From the NCBI GenBank assembly GCA_900316995.1, contig ONEZ01000005.1, positions 59,939 through 123,938 on the forward strand: DNA of 64,000 nucleotides. Direction: 5' to 3'. The stretch's first letter is position 1. Every line of letters starts with the position of its first letter. This DNA comes from an uncultured Bacteroidales bacterium (lineage in GTDB: Bacteria; Bacteroidota; Bacteroidia; Bacteroidales; Paludibacteraceae). This document shows positions 40,602 to 48,847 of this stretch, in pieces. Position numbers and translations under genes: made by a program. The notes beneath the pieces are model-generated. The model did not search any database and was not told where the DNA came from. It worked only from the letters and a program-made list of their open reading frames with translations.

Positions 40602-40720
40602 ATTTTTTATTCTTAACGTGTTACTTATCTGCAATTATCAAGAAAAAAATATGAACATATTTCCTTGATAATGAGGCTACGCCTCTTTTCGCTTCGCGGC
40701 GGGCAGAAGCCCGCTGTCGC
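40602..40720. other. Intergenic spacer with two hairpins in the aro operon
   Basis: The 119-bp gap between aroB and aroC holds GAGGCTACGCCTC and GCGGGCAGAAGCCCGC hairpins. There is no T-run, so these are probably mRNA stability or REP-type elements, not terminators. Confidence 0.5.
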
Positions 40721-41710
40721 TTATAGCTCCGTAACTTTCAACTCCTTAAACTCAAAGTTCCCAATCTCATTAACGTAAACCGTTGTGATTTTATTGCCGG
40801 AAGCTTTTTTATCCAGTTTTATATAGGGCTTGAGCGTCTCCATGCTATATGGGTTCACGGTAGGCAGGTCATACTTTTCAAGTACCGCCTTGATGCGTGC
40901 AGCTGCCTTTGGGCTTGCCATGCTGAGCATGCCTATTGCCACACATTCACCGTGATAGAGCTGCTTCTCTGGGTCGCTCTCCAGTGCGTGTGAAGCCGCT
41001 TCAATGGCGTGGCCTATTGTGTGCCCAAAGTTAAGCACTTTTCTGAGCCCTCCCTCTTTAGGGTCAGCCTTGACCACTGCGTATTTGATGGCAAGGGAGT
41101 CTGCAATTATGCGGTCAAGTTTCTCGTCAAGCGTGCCCACTGACTCTATGTAAGAGAAAAGTTCGGCATCGCTGGTGGCAGCCATTTTTATAGATTCAGC
41201 CAGACCTTCATGTAGTAACCGTGGAGTTAAAGTGCGTAGCGTTTCAGGATCTATTATAACTTTTTTAGGCATATAAAAAGCACCTATGTTGTTCTTCACA
41301 CCGCCAAAGTTAATTGCAGTCTTGCCTCCTATGGAAGAGTCAACCTGTGCAAGCAGGGTGGTTGGTATGTTGTAAAAATCCACACCACGCATATAGCACG
41401 ATGCAGCAAAACCTGCCATATCTCCAGTGACTCCACCTCCCACGGCCACCACTGCGTCAGTGCGTGTGAAACCATGGTCTATCATAGCCTGAAGTATAAG
41501 CTTCAGAGTGTCAAAACTTTTGCTCTCCTCACCGTGTTCAAACACAAACTTATAGCCGTTTTTGCACGTACTCAGCACAACATCGGAGTAGGCAGATGGC
41601 ACACCGTCATCTGTCACCACTAATACCTTACGGTTAAGATTTAGGTATTCGGCTACATGGCTCAGCGCACCACGTCTTAAAATAATATTTTCTGCAATTT
41701 GTTTGCTCAT
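40721..41710 (-). CDS. aroB: 3-dehydroquinate synthase
   Basis: This 329-residue NAD- and zinc-dependent enzyme starts at 41710 (MSKQIAENIILRRGALSH), 1 bp after the DAHP synthase stop. The longer frame to 41818 lies inside the previous gene and is rejected. Marks are VVAVGGGVTGDMAGFAAS (NAD loop), IPTTLLAQVDSSIGGKTAIN, LAESIKMAATSD and VLNFGHTIGHAIEA (zinc histidines). Confidence 0.96.
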   Translation of the reverse strand: MSKQIAENIILRRGALSHVAEYLNLNRKVLVVTDDGVPSAYSDVVLSTCKNGYKFVFEHGEESKSFDTLKLILQAMIDHGFTRTDAVVAVGGGVTGDMAGFAASCYMRGVDFYNIPTTLLAQVDSSIGGKTAINFGGVKNNIGAFYMPKKVIIDPETLRTLTPRLLHEGLAESIKMAATSDAELFSYIESVGTLDEKLDRIIADSLAIKYAVVKADPKEGGLRKVLNFGHTIGHAIEAASHALESDPEKQLYHGECVAIGMLSMASPKAAARIKAVLEKYDLPTVNPYSMETLKPYIKLDKKASGNKITTVYVNEIGNFEFKELKVTEL

Positions 41711-41711
41711 G

Positions 41712-42743
41712 TTATAATAGTTCTGCGATATCATAGATGAGGCGTTCTGTCTTCTCCCAGCCAAGACATGGGTCTGTGATAGACTTTCCGTAGATGCACT
41801 CGCCCTCCTTCTGAGCACCGTCCTCTATATAAGACTCTATCATTAAGCCTTTTACAAGTGCTTTTACACCTTCGCTGTGACGCATGCTGTGCAGCACCTC
41901 TTTTGAGATACGAATCTGCTCAATGAACTTTTTACCTGAATTTGAGTGGTTGCAGTCAACAATGACAGCAGGGTTTTTCAGGTTCTTGGCAGCGTCATAA
42001 AGCTCCACCAAATGGTTCAAATCCTCATAGTGGTAGTTAGGGTGCGCAGTGCCGTGGTTATCAACGTAGCCACGCAGAATGGCGTGAGCAAATGGATTGC
42101 CAGTGCTCTGCACCTCCCAGTTGCGGTAAATAAAAGTATGGCTGCCCTGAGCCGCCTTAATAGAGTTCATCATTACAGAGAGGTCGCCCGATGTAGGGTT
42201 CTTCATACCAACTGGAATATCCAGACCGCTGGCTGTAAGGCGGTGCTGCTGGTTCTCCACGCTGCGGGCGCCTACTGCTACGTATGAAAGCAGGTCTGAG
42301 AGGAATTGGTGGTTCTCCGGGTAGAGCATCTCATCAGCACATGAGAAGCCAGTCTCATTGAGAGCCTTCATGTGCAGTTTGCGGATGGCTACCAGACCTT
42401 TTAGAATATCCGGGTCTGCCAGCGGATTAGGCTGGTGAAGCATACCCTTGTAGCCGGCACCTGTGGTTCTTGGCTTGTTGGTGTAGATTCTTGGCACAAT
42501 AATAACCTTCTCTCTCACCTTGTCCTGTACTGGGCGCAGACGGCTGATGTAGTCTATCACGCAATCTTCATGGTCTGCTGAGCAAGGGCCAATGATTAGC
42601 ATAAACTTATTTGACTCACCACTGAGTATTGCTCTTATCTCTTTGTCGTTCTCCGCTTTAGCGGCAAGTCCTGCCTCAGAGACAGGATACATCTCCTTAA
42701 TCTCTTTGGGCTCAAACAGGGCCCTTTTAAAATTCATGTTCAT
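41712..42743 (-). CDS. aroF: 3-deoxy-7-phosphoheptulonate (DAHP) synthase, class I
   Basis: This 343-residue enzyme condenses PEP and erythrose-4-phosphate, the first step of the pathway. The AroFGH type is shown by LIIGPCSADHEDCVIDYI, RIYTNKPRTTGAGYKGML (KPRTxxG), DIPVGMKNPTSGDL (GxKNxTxG), and VIVDCNHSNSGK. There is no fused chorismate mutase. Allosteric feedback by an aromatic amino acid is possible. The order in the operon, after aroDA and before aroB, suggests a full pathway dose. Which isozyme letter applies is arbitrary. Confidence 0.94.
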   Translation of the reverse strand: MNMNFKRALFEPKEIKEMYPVSEAGLAAKAENDKEIRAILSGESNKFMLIIGPCSADHEDCVIDYISRLRPVQDKVREKVIIVPRIYTNKPRTTGAGYKGMLHQPNPLADPDILKGLVAIRKLHMKALNETGFSCADEMLYPENHQFLSDLLSYVAVGARSVENQQHRLTASGLDIPVGMKNPTSGDLSVMMNSIKAAQGSHTFIYRNWEVQSTGNPFAHAILRGYVDNHGTAHPNYHYEDLNHLVELYDAAKNLKNPAVIVDCNHSNSGKKFIEQIRISKEVLHSMRHSEGVKALVKGLMIESYIEDGAQKEGECIYGKSITDPCLGWEKTERLIYDIAELL

Positions 42744-42807
42744 AATTTTTTTATATTAGTTTTCAATATTTCTGCAATGTTCAAGGAAAAAATTCGCACG
42801 GCACGCT

Positions 42808-42890
42808 CGTCATGCTGAGCGTAGTGCAACGTAGCGAAGCATCTCGTAATGTTTATGAGATCCTTCGGGCATACTGCCCTCAGGATGACG
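42808..42890. repeat. Dispersed REP-like palindrome, copy 1
   Basis: Outer arms CGTCATGCTGAG (42808-42819) and CTCAGGATGACG (42879-42890) pair with one mismatch. An inner ATCTC/GAGAT forms a second stem. Copies with the same layout occur at 63719-63788 and, diverged, inside 23750-23800. Confidence 0.75.
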
Positions 42891-44804
42891 TTAACAGTTA
42901 ACTAAATGAAATCCAGGAAATGATTTTGCAACGCACTCTACGTCATCAATCATTATCTTGCTGTCTGCTCCAAGCGATGCAAGCATCAGCGCCATAACCA
43001 TACGGTGGTCATGGTGTGATGTGAAACTGCCTCCTTTAAGCAGGTTGCCAGTGGCGAACCTGCGGCTTAGCCCCATGCCATTCACTATTAGAGTGTCACT
43101 CTCAATGCGGCTCTCAACGCCAAGCCCGTCAAACATTCCTATAATTGCCTTGGCACGGTCAGATTCCTTGCTTGCAAGTCTGCCTACTCCGTCTAAATGG
43201 CTCTCACCCTCACTCATTGCGGCAAGCACTGCCACCACGGGGAAAAGGTCAGGAGATTGGTTCAAGTTGCACTTAAAACCATGCAGCGGGGATTTGGCAG
43301 TGCTTGCCACTCCGTGCCTGACGGTAACTTTAGTCCCAGCACTCTCAAGCACTTTAACCACAGCCAAGTCAGCCTGAGTGGAGTCAAGGCTAAGGTCAGG
43401 CACGGAGACGCTGCCGTAAACGGCACCGGCAATGAGCAGAGGTGCCGCACCGCTCCAGTCGCCCTCAAGGTTTATGTCGGCAGGCTTGTAACTCTGTCCG
43501 CCAGCAATCTTTATTATAAGTTTGCCGCATGAGCTCTCAAGCTTTATGTCAATACCAAACTCACGCAGCACATTTGCTGTAAGATGCAGGTATGGCACGC
43601 TGGTAGGCTCCTCAATGGTAATTTCAGAAGGAGAGTCAGCCAGCGGCAATGACGCCATTAGCCCGCTGATGAGCTGTGAGCCGCCTTTGCCCGTAATAAC
43701 GGCCTTGCCGGCATGTAGGTTCCCTTCTATGCGTAGTGGAACTGATGATTTGCTTAGCGTAACTCCAAACGCCTCCATAGTCTCTTGGGCGCATAGTAAC
43801 GGCCTGCCAACCAGAGTACCTTCCCCATTGACAGTTGTGCTGCCAGATTGCAGCATAGATATGATAGGAATTGAAATGCGTGTCAGGAATCCGGACTCGC
43901 CTGTGAAAACTTCTTGTGGTATGCGTGGATTGGCTCCTATGCCCTTTACTATCAAAGTGCTGCCTTCTTGGGTGATTTCTGCTCCAAGTGTGCGTGCAAA
44001 CCTTATGGCGGATTCTGAGTCAGCGCAAGGGCTGTAACCTGCAAGGTGTGAGGTGCCGCAGGCAAGCGTGGCGGCTATAACCGCTCTCTGTGCCATGCTC
44101 TTAGACGCCGGAACCTGTGCCACTCCGCCCCTCCACAGGGAGCCGCCACCGTAGAGAGCCCCGCGCATCTCTTCAGCAGTCCACTGCCCGTCAGCGGTGC
44201 GCTCTTCTTCACTTAGTGCAGCGTAGGTGAACGGGGCTCCTCTACGCAGAGCCTCAAACCGGCTCAGCTTGCCTGCCGCACCCATGCAGAACGCACATAG
44301 TCTGCCGCTTGGCACCATGCTTTTGTAGCTGTCATACAGAGCCATAACCCTCTCCGCATCGGCGTGGCTATGAGCGTATGTCACAATCTTAACTGTGTCA
44401 GCACCTCCGCTTAGGCAGCTCTTAACCGTCTTGTCAAGCACACTTGAATCAGGGGTGCCGTCATAAAAGTGAACTGAACGTACAAATCTTGCTCCGTATT
44501 GTGTGGCTGTCTTGCCAATCATTGTTGCTATACTCTCAGGCGCTTCAATCTCCAAATCCACAAAAGAGGCTCCTGCTTCCACGGCTTTGCAGAGTTTGTG
44601 CTCCGCCTCCTGCTCAGTAACGCTGCCGCCAATACGGCATGTTGCAAGCAGGGTGACATCCGTGCGTGAAAAGAGCGCCTCAATATCAGCGTAGGTCAGG
44701 GAGGGGCAGAGGTCTATTCTAATCTCAGCCATCTCCACCGCTCCGCTGTCAAGGATAGCGGAAATTTCGCTTAGTGTTTTATTCTGTATGCTTGTACAAA
44801 TCAT
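42891..44804 (-). CDS. aroD-aroA: Bifunctional 3-dehydroquinate dehydratase-EPSP synthase
   Basis: This 637-residue fusion contains two pathway steps that are not adjacent (AroE and AroK act between them). Residues 1-225 are a type I dehydroquinase: AEIRIDLCPS, ATCRIGG, FVRSVHFYDGTPDSS (catalytic His), and VKIVTYAHSHAD (Schiff-base Lys). The remainder is EPSP synthase: VAQVPASKSMAQRAVIAATL, LEGDWSGAAPLLIAGAVY, and SHHDHRMVMALMLAS. The start is MICTSIQNKTLSE at 44804, 7 bp after pheA; a TTG at 44822 lies within the repeat and is rejected. Confidence 0.95.
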   Translation of the reverse strand: MICTSIQNKTLSEISAILDSGAVEMAEIRIDLCPSLTYADIEALFSRTDVTLLATCRIGGSVTEQEAEHKLCKAVEAGASFVDLEIEAPESIATMIGKTATQYGARFVRSVHFYDGTPDSSVLDKTVKSCLSGGADTVKIVTYAHSHADAERVMALYDSYKSMVPSGRLCAFCMGAAGKLSRFEALRRGAPFTYAALSEEERTADGQWTAEEMRGALYGGGSLWRGGVAQVPASKSMAQRAVIAATLACGTSHLAGYSPCADSESAIRFARTLGAEITQEGSTLIVKGIGANPRIPQEVFTGESGFLTRISIPIISMLQSGSTTVNGEGTLVGRPLLCAQETMEAFGVTLSKSSVPLRIEGNLHAGKAVITGKGGSQLISGLMASLPLADSPSEITIEEPTSVPYLHLTANVLREFGIDIKLESSCGKLIIKIAGGQSYKPADINLEGDWSGAAPLLIAGAVYGSVSVPDLSLDSTQADLAVVKVLESAGTKVTVRHGVASTAKSPLHGFKCNLNQSPDLFPVVAVLAAMSEGESHLDGVGRLASKESDRAKAIIGMFDGLGVESRIESDTLIVNGMGLSRRFATGNLLKGGSFTSHHDHRMVMALMLASLGADSKIMIDDVECVAKSFPGFHLVNC

Positions 44805-44811
44805 ATAATTG

Positions 44812-45912
44812 TCAACTGTCAAATGTCAACTGTCTATAGCTCCCCAAGTGCTTCATCTTGCTACATATAGTGTTCAGCTGAATAAGAAGGTCCTGACCGT
44901 CTTGTGAGTTCACACTTCCTTCAAGTTCGGCAAAGAAGTAGTGCCCCCACATCTTGCCTTTCAGCGGGCGGCTGTGCAGGCTGCTCATGTTAAAGCCGTG
45001 AGATCCAATAAGGTTAAGTGCCTGAGCCAGCGCTCCGCAGGCGTTCTTTACCGTGAATACAAGGATAAAGTGTTCGCCCAGGTGCTCCTTGCTGGCAGTG
45101 CTGTTCATTGTGCGTGAAAACACTGCAAAACGGGTTGAGTTTGTGTTGGAGGTGTTTATCTTGCGCTCCAAAATCTCAAGTCCGTACAGCTCAGCTGTCT
45201 CTTCTGATGATATGGCTGCAAGGGTTACATCGCCGCGCTCAGACACATATTTTGAAGCCACAGCAGTGTTGCCAAACGCCTCCTCTTCAAATCCGTGCTT
45301 ATGAATGTACTCAGTGCACTGCGCCAAGGCCTGTGGATGGCTAACCACCTTCTTGATGTCACTTATCTTAGCTCCCTTTACACCGTTTAGGTTTTGCACA
45401 ATGCTCATCTCAACCACTACATTTACAAACAGAGAACCATAGAAAGCAAGGTCCATAACATCGCCAACATCACCGGCGTGGCTGTTCTCCATAGGAAGCA
45501 GGGTTACATCCACCTCGCCAGCCTCACAAGCCATGTATGCGCTTGCAAAATCTGGGTATGATATAAGCTGGGCTGTTGGATAGAGTTTTCTGGCGGCGAT
45601 ATGGGCGTATGCTCCTGGAATACCGCAGTATGCAACCTTCATCTTATCCATAACACGCTCCTGATAAGCCTTAGATACATCCATAAGGTTCTTTACAAAT
45701 ATTCTGTGGTACTCTTTAAGAGACGGATCTTGTACGTACTCTGCACTATGTGCAAGTATCTTTTTCTCCTGCTCCTCATCATAGATAGGGAGCCCGCTTG
45801 CCTGCTTGAACTCCATAACGCCCTTTGCAAGCTGCATCCTGCGCTCAAATAGAGCTGCCATCTCTTTGTCAACGGCTTGAATCTGTTTCCTGATGTTATC
45901 TAAATTTTCCAT
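44812..45912 (-). CDS. pheA: Chorismate mutase-prephenate dehydratase (P-protein)
   Basis: This 366-residue protein starts at MENLDNIRKQIQAVDKEMAA, an AroQ-type chorismate mutase (1-90). It is followed by prephenate dehydratase (about 105-275: VAYCGIPGAYAHIAARKLYP, NSTRFAVFSR) and a C-terminal ACT domain (LVFTVKNACGALAQALNLIG, then NMSSLHSRPLKGKMWGHYFF) for Phe feedback. An in-frame upstream extension begins inside the terminator stem and is rejected. It is the first structural gene of the operon, after an attenuator. Confidence 0.95.
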   Translation of the reverse strand: MENLDNIRKQIQAVDKEMAALFERRMQLAKGVMEFKQASGLPIYDEEQEKKILAHSAEYVQDPSLKEYHRIFVKNLMDVSKAYQERVMDKMKVAYCGIPGAYAHIAARKLYPTAQLISYPDFASAYMACEAGEVDVTLLPMENSHAGDVGDVMDLAFYGSLFVNVVVEMSIVQNLNGVKGAKISDIKKVVSHPQALAQCTEYIHKHGFEEEAFGNTAVASKYVSERGDVTLAAISSEETAELYGLEILERKINTSNTNSTRFAVFSRTMNSTASKEHLGEHFILVFTVKNACGALAQALNLIGSHGFNMSSLHSRPLKGKMWGHYFFAELEGSVNSQDGQDLLIQLNTICSKMKHLGSYRQLTFDS

Positions 45913-45923
45913 AACTGAAAAGT

Positions 45924-45954
45924 AAAAAGGCTGTTCGAACCAGTCGGACAGCCT
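45924..45954 (-). terminator. Attenuator terminator before pheA
   Basis: On the minus strand AGGCTGT (45954-45948) pairs with ACAGCCT (45934-45928), followed by TTTTT (45928-45924), then the pheA ATG at 45912. The stem overlaps CTGTCCGACT (45951-45942), which pairs alternatively with AGTCGGACAG (46015-46006). Confidence 0.8.
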
Positions 45955-46015
45955 CATTTATATCTCATATTTCTCTTTGCCTAATTAACGTACACAATGA
46001 AGAGCCTGTCCGACT
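45942..46015 (-). promoter_or_regulatory. Antiterminator pairing of the aromatic attenuator
   Basis: AGTCGGACAG (46015-46006) is perfectly complementary to CTGTCCGACT (45951-45942), with GCTC/GAGG-type extension (13 of 14 bp). The upstream arm lies within codons 17-20 of the leader peptide. A ribosome stalled at the aromatic codons leaves the arm free, whereas one that passes covers it and permits the terminator. Confidence 0.8.
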
Positions 46016-46065
46016 TTATTATTAAATCGAAACCAATAATAGAAGTATGTGCTGTACAAACTCAT
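45985..46065 (-). CDS. Aromatic leader peptide (26 codons) of the aro/phe/tyr operon
   Basis: The frame begins at ATG 46065, about 13-15 nt after the predicted transcription start, and ends at TAA 45985-45987. It reads MSLYSTYFYYWFRF, then NNKVGQALHCVR, so 8 of the first 14 residues are aromatic (four Tyr, three Phe, one Trp). Slow decoding by scarce Tyr-, Phe- or Trp-tRNA would stall the ribosome just before the antiterminator arm. This is the classic arrangement of phe/trp leaders in Proteobacteria. Confidence 0.85.
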   Translation of the reverse strand: MSLYSTYFYYWFRFNNKVGQALHCVR

Positions 46066-46084
46066 CACTTTTGTTTTAACGGCG

Positions 46085-46115
46085 CAAAGTTAATGTAATT
46101 ATTGTTATCTGCAAA
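46085..46115 (-). promoter_or_regulatory. Promoter of the aromatic operon
   Basis: TTTG (46112-46115) and TAACTTTG (46085-46092) on the minus strand are 19 bp apart, exactly the Bacteroidetes consensus. Transcription should start near 46079, giving a leader of about 165 nt before pheA. Confidence 0.85.
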
Positions 46116-46137
46116 AAAAATAACTGTCAAATGTCAA

Positions 46138-46797
46138 CTATTTCTTAAGAAGCCCTTTGTCCATCATGTCTGTGACTATGGTTTTTGCAAACTCAGATGA
46201 CATTGTCTGTGCGTCAGACGGGTCAGTGGTTGATGTTTTTGCCACATATATGGCATCATTCTCATCCTGAGCATTATATAGGCGGGCCTCAAGAATGTAA
46301 CTTGTGGTTTCTGTCCAGTAGCCAGGTGTGGTTACCTGGTCAAAGTAGTAGTTGTAGCATGTGAAGTATGGGTGGAACCAGGGGTCATAAAACACAGGAC
46401 CTGTAGGAACTGCGTATGTAGTGGTGGTAGGAGGAGTGTACTCTTCATTCTGCTCTTTGTCAAGCAGTGTAATCAGCAATACACCAGTATAACCACCGTC
46501 ACGTATGGCTTTTGCAATATCCTCCTTCTGTTGTTTTTTAAGCGCATCAGGGCCGAAAATATCGAATGCTGAGAAAGATTTTGCACCGTGAGCATTGAGG
46601 TTTGCCACTATGGCGTCCTCAAAATTATCCTGTAGTTTGTTGTCGCTTTTGCTTAAAAGTGAGAATACAAGAACTTTATCCATTGTGTTAGATGGAACTG
46701 TACCAGCCCATGATGAAATCAGACGGGTTGATGAACATGATGCAAGTAGCATTGCACTGAGCAGAACTGCAATTGATGTAAAGATTTTGTTTTTCAT
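46138..46797 (-). CDS. Predicted lipoprotein, DUF4136-like
   Basis: This 219-residue protein has a lipobox (AVLLSAMLLASCSS, Cys about 21), so it is anchored in the outer or inner membrane. The mature part starts STRLISSWAGTVPSNTMDKV and continues KDIAKAIRDGGYTGVLLITLL-like (DIAKAIRDGGYTGVLLITL), a pattern shared with DUF4136-type lipoproteins. A Pro/Thr/Tyr-rich loop (PPTTTTYAVPTGPVFYDP) follows. It ends just before the aromatic promoter. A TATCTTTG box lies upstream (46817-46824). Confidence 0.72.
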   Translation of the reverse strand: MKNKIFTSIAVLLSAMLLASCSSTRLISSWAGTVPSNTMDKVLVFSLLSKSDNKLQDNFEDAIVANLNAHGAKSFSAFDIFGPDALKKQQKEDIAKAIRDGGYTGVLLITLLDKEQNEEYTPPTTTTYAVPTGPVFYDPWFHPYFTCYNYYFDQVTTPGYWTETTSYILEARLYNAQDENDAIYVAKTSTTDPSDAQTMSSEFAKTIVTDMMDKGLLKK

Positions 46798-46887
46798 AAA
46801 TTTTGTGTTTGATATGCAAAGATAGTAATAATATTATTCTACTATGAAAAAAATAGCGTAAATTTGACCCCAAACATATTAAAACAG

Positions 46888-48222
46888 ATGGAGTTGGTGA
46901 TTGTTATAATTTTGTCATTGGCGGTAGGGGCGTTATGCTCAGGTATAGTGGTTTATTTACTGCAGGCTGGGAAGTGGCATGAACTGAACGGAAGACTGAT
47001 AGCGGCAGAGTCTGATTTAGGGCGGACTAAATCTGATTTGGCTCAGGCTGAAGAGAGGGCTGAAGTAAGATGCAAGGATATGCAGGAGCAATGCAGCAGA
47101 GACATCGCAAGCCAGAAAGAGAACTATGAAGCCCGTGTTGCGGAACTTAAGGCTCAACATGAGAGGGAACTGAAAAACTACGATGAGCAGTTCAAACTTA
47201 CTCTTGAAAGTGCTAAAGAGCAGATGAAGGGTCAGTTTGAAGAAGAGACCAAACGTAGGTCAGAGCAGTTGAAGCAAGATAATGCAGAGCGTATGAGTGC
47301 AGTAATACTGCCGCTTAAAGAAGAACTTGACAGGCTGCGCACACTTGTAAATGAAACCAAGGAGAAGAATGATAAGTCCACATCGGCGCTTGAAAAATCA
47401 ATAGAAATGATGATTCAGAATGACCGTGAGCGAGACAAAACTACTCAAGACCTTGCAAACGCCCTGAAGAACAGAGGCAAAGTTCATGGTGACTGGGGGG
47501 AGCAGGTGCTTTCTGATATTCTGCGTGATAGCGGATTACGTGAGGGTGTGGAATATTTTTTACAGCAGAATGAAAAGAGTGAGGACGGAGCTAATCTGCG
47601 CCCTGATGTCATAGTAAAGGCACCAGATGGCTCCACTATAGTTATAGACTCAAAAGTCTCTCTCACGGCATATACAGATTATGTGGGGGCTGAAAATGAA
47701 GAGGAGCGAGCCAAGGCTGTTAAAGAGAACTATGCATCTATATGGGGTCATGTTGTAGAACTTGCCCAGAAAGATTACAGCAAGGTGGTTGAAAACTCTG
47801 TGCCATACGTACTAATGTTTGTTCCTAATGAGGGCGGTTACCTTTTAGCATTAAACAAGGATCAGAGTCTGCTGCGTAATGCGTACAAGAAAAATGTTAT
47901 TATAGTGAACCCCACTAATCTTATGTTCACCCTCAAACTTATACTGCTAACGTGGCACAACGCACGTCAGGAGGAGAATTGCGCCAAAATTCTAAAAGAG
48001 GCTGATGCTATTTTTGAAAAGTATGTGGCTTTCTCAAAGAGTTATGAGATTATAGGTAAGCATATTAAAGATGCTGACAAGGCGTACCAGACAGCACTTG
48101 GACAGCTGAGTGAGGGTAAGGGTAACCTTTCACGGCGCATTGATAATCTGCGTCAGCTTGGCGTTCAGAGTGCTAACAGAATATCCAAGACCATAATGCC
48201 TGAAATTGAAGATGAAAATTGA
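46888..48222 (+). CDS. rmuC: RmuC-family DNA recombination protein
   Basis: This 444-residue protein starts at 46888 (MELVIVIILSLAVGALCSGI). It has an N-terminal membrane helix, a long coiled coil (about 40-190) and the RmuC nuclease-like domain with GKVHGDWGEQVLSDILRDSG, NLRPDVIVKAPDG, and TIVIDSKVSLTAYTDYV. RmuC limits inverted-repeat recombination in E. coli and may be a restriction-like endonuclease. TAAATTTG (46859-46866) is a -7 box. It overlaps the next gene by 11 bp. Confidence 0.93.
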   Translation: MELVIVIILSLAVGALCSGIVVYLLQAGKWHELNGRLIAAESDLGRTKSDLAQAEERAEVRCKDMQEQCSRDIASQKENYEARVAELKAQHERELKNYDEQFKLTLESAKEQMKGQFEEETKRRSEQLKQDNAERMSAVILPLKEELDRLRTLVNETKEKNDKSTSALEKSIEMMIQNDRERDKTTQDLANALKNRGKVHGDWGEQVLSDILRDSGLREGVEYFLQQNEKSEDGANLRPDVIVKAPDGSTIVIDSKVSLTAYTDYVGAENEEERAKAVKENYASIWGHVVELAQKDYSKVVENSVPYVLMFVPNEGGYLLALNKDQSLLRNAYKKNVIIVNPTNLMFTLKLILLTWHNARQEENCAKILKEADAIFEKYVAFSKSYEIIGKHIKDADKAYQTALGQLSEGKGNLSRRIDNLRQLGVQSANRISKTIMPEIEDEN

Positions 48223-48844
48223 GGTTTTTACATTTAACTCTTTTGCAGAAAACACCTATCTGCTTATAGATGAGGATTCTAAGGTGTGCATTGTGATAGA
48301 TGCCGGGTGCAGTACCGCGGCAGAGAAGAGCAAACTTGAATCATATATCAAGGATAATAGTCTCACGCTTAAGCGAGTGCTTAACACTCATCTCCATTTT
48401 GACCACTGGGCAGGTAACGCTTTTTTGTACCAAACATTTGGTGTCAAGCCGGAGGCGAGTGAAAAGGATGAGTTCCTGCTTGGTAAGTATCTTGGTGATG
48501 CTGAGCGGCTTGGTTTCAATGTAGAACTGCAGCCTATTGGTGGTCACCTCTCCCACGGCGATGTCATCAGAGAGGGTTCTCTTGAACTTCATGTCATTGA
48601 AGTTCCGGGCCACAGCCCGGGCGGTCTTGCGTTCCACTGCCCAAATGAGGGTGTGCTGTTTAGCGGAGACACTCTGTTCCAGAGCAGCATTGGACGTACA
48701 GACCTCAGTGGAGGCAGCTATGCAGATATAGTGAACTCCATATCAAAGAGGCTCTTAACCCTGCCAGAAGATACCATAGTATATCCAGGCCACGGTGGCA
48801 CCACCACCATAGGCTATGAAAAGCAGTATAACCCCTACTTATAA
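48212..48844 (+). CDS. MBL-fold metallo-hydrolase (glyoxalase II-like)
   Basis: This 210-residue enzyme of the metallo-beta-lactamase fold starts at MKIEVFTFNSFAENTYLLID. It has the metal motif THLHFDHWAGN (HxHxDH, about 62-72), VPGHSPGGLAFHCP, LFSGDTLFQSSIGRTDL and YPGHGGTTTIGYE. This is the set found in hydroxyacylglutathione hydrolase-like proteins of Bacteroidetes. The substrate is not known. It is translationally coupled to rmuC and 3 bp before rsmG. Confidence 0.9.
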   Translation: MKIEVFTFNSFAENTYLLIDEDSKVCIVIDAGCSTAAEKSKLESYIKDNSLTLKRVLNTHLHFDHWAGNAFLYQTFGVKPEASEKDEFLLGKYLGDAERLGFNVELQPIGGHLSHGDVIREGSLELHVIEVPGHSPGGLAFHCPNEGVLFSGDTLFQSSIGRTDLSGGSYADIVNSISKRLLTLPEDTIVYPGHGGTTTIGYEKQYNPYL

Positions 48845-48847
48845 TCC

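Noticed and set aside
41711-41818. Extension of aroB to 41818
   Set aside because: It overlaps the DAHP synthase C-terminus. The normal AroB start is at 41710, 1 bp after that stop.
45913-45957. In-frame N-terminal extension of pheA (begins MRLSDWFEQPFYF)
   Set aside because: Its codons lie inside the attenuator stem and T-run. Although also rich in aromatic residues, it starts within the terminator and is explained by the hairpin sequence. The true leader peptide is 45985-46065.
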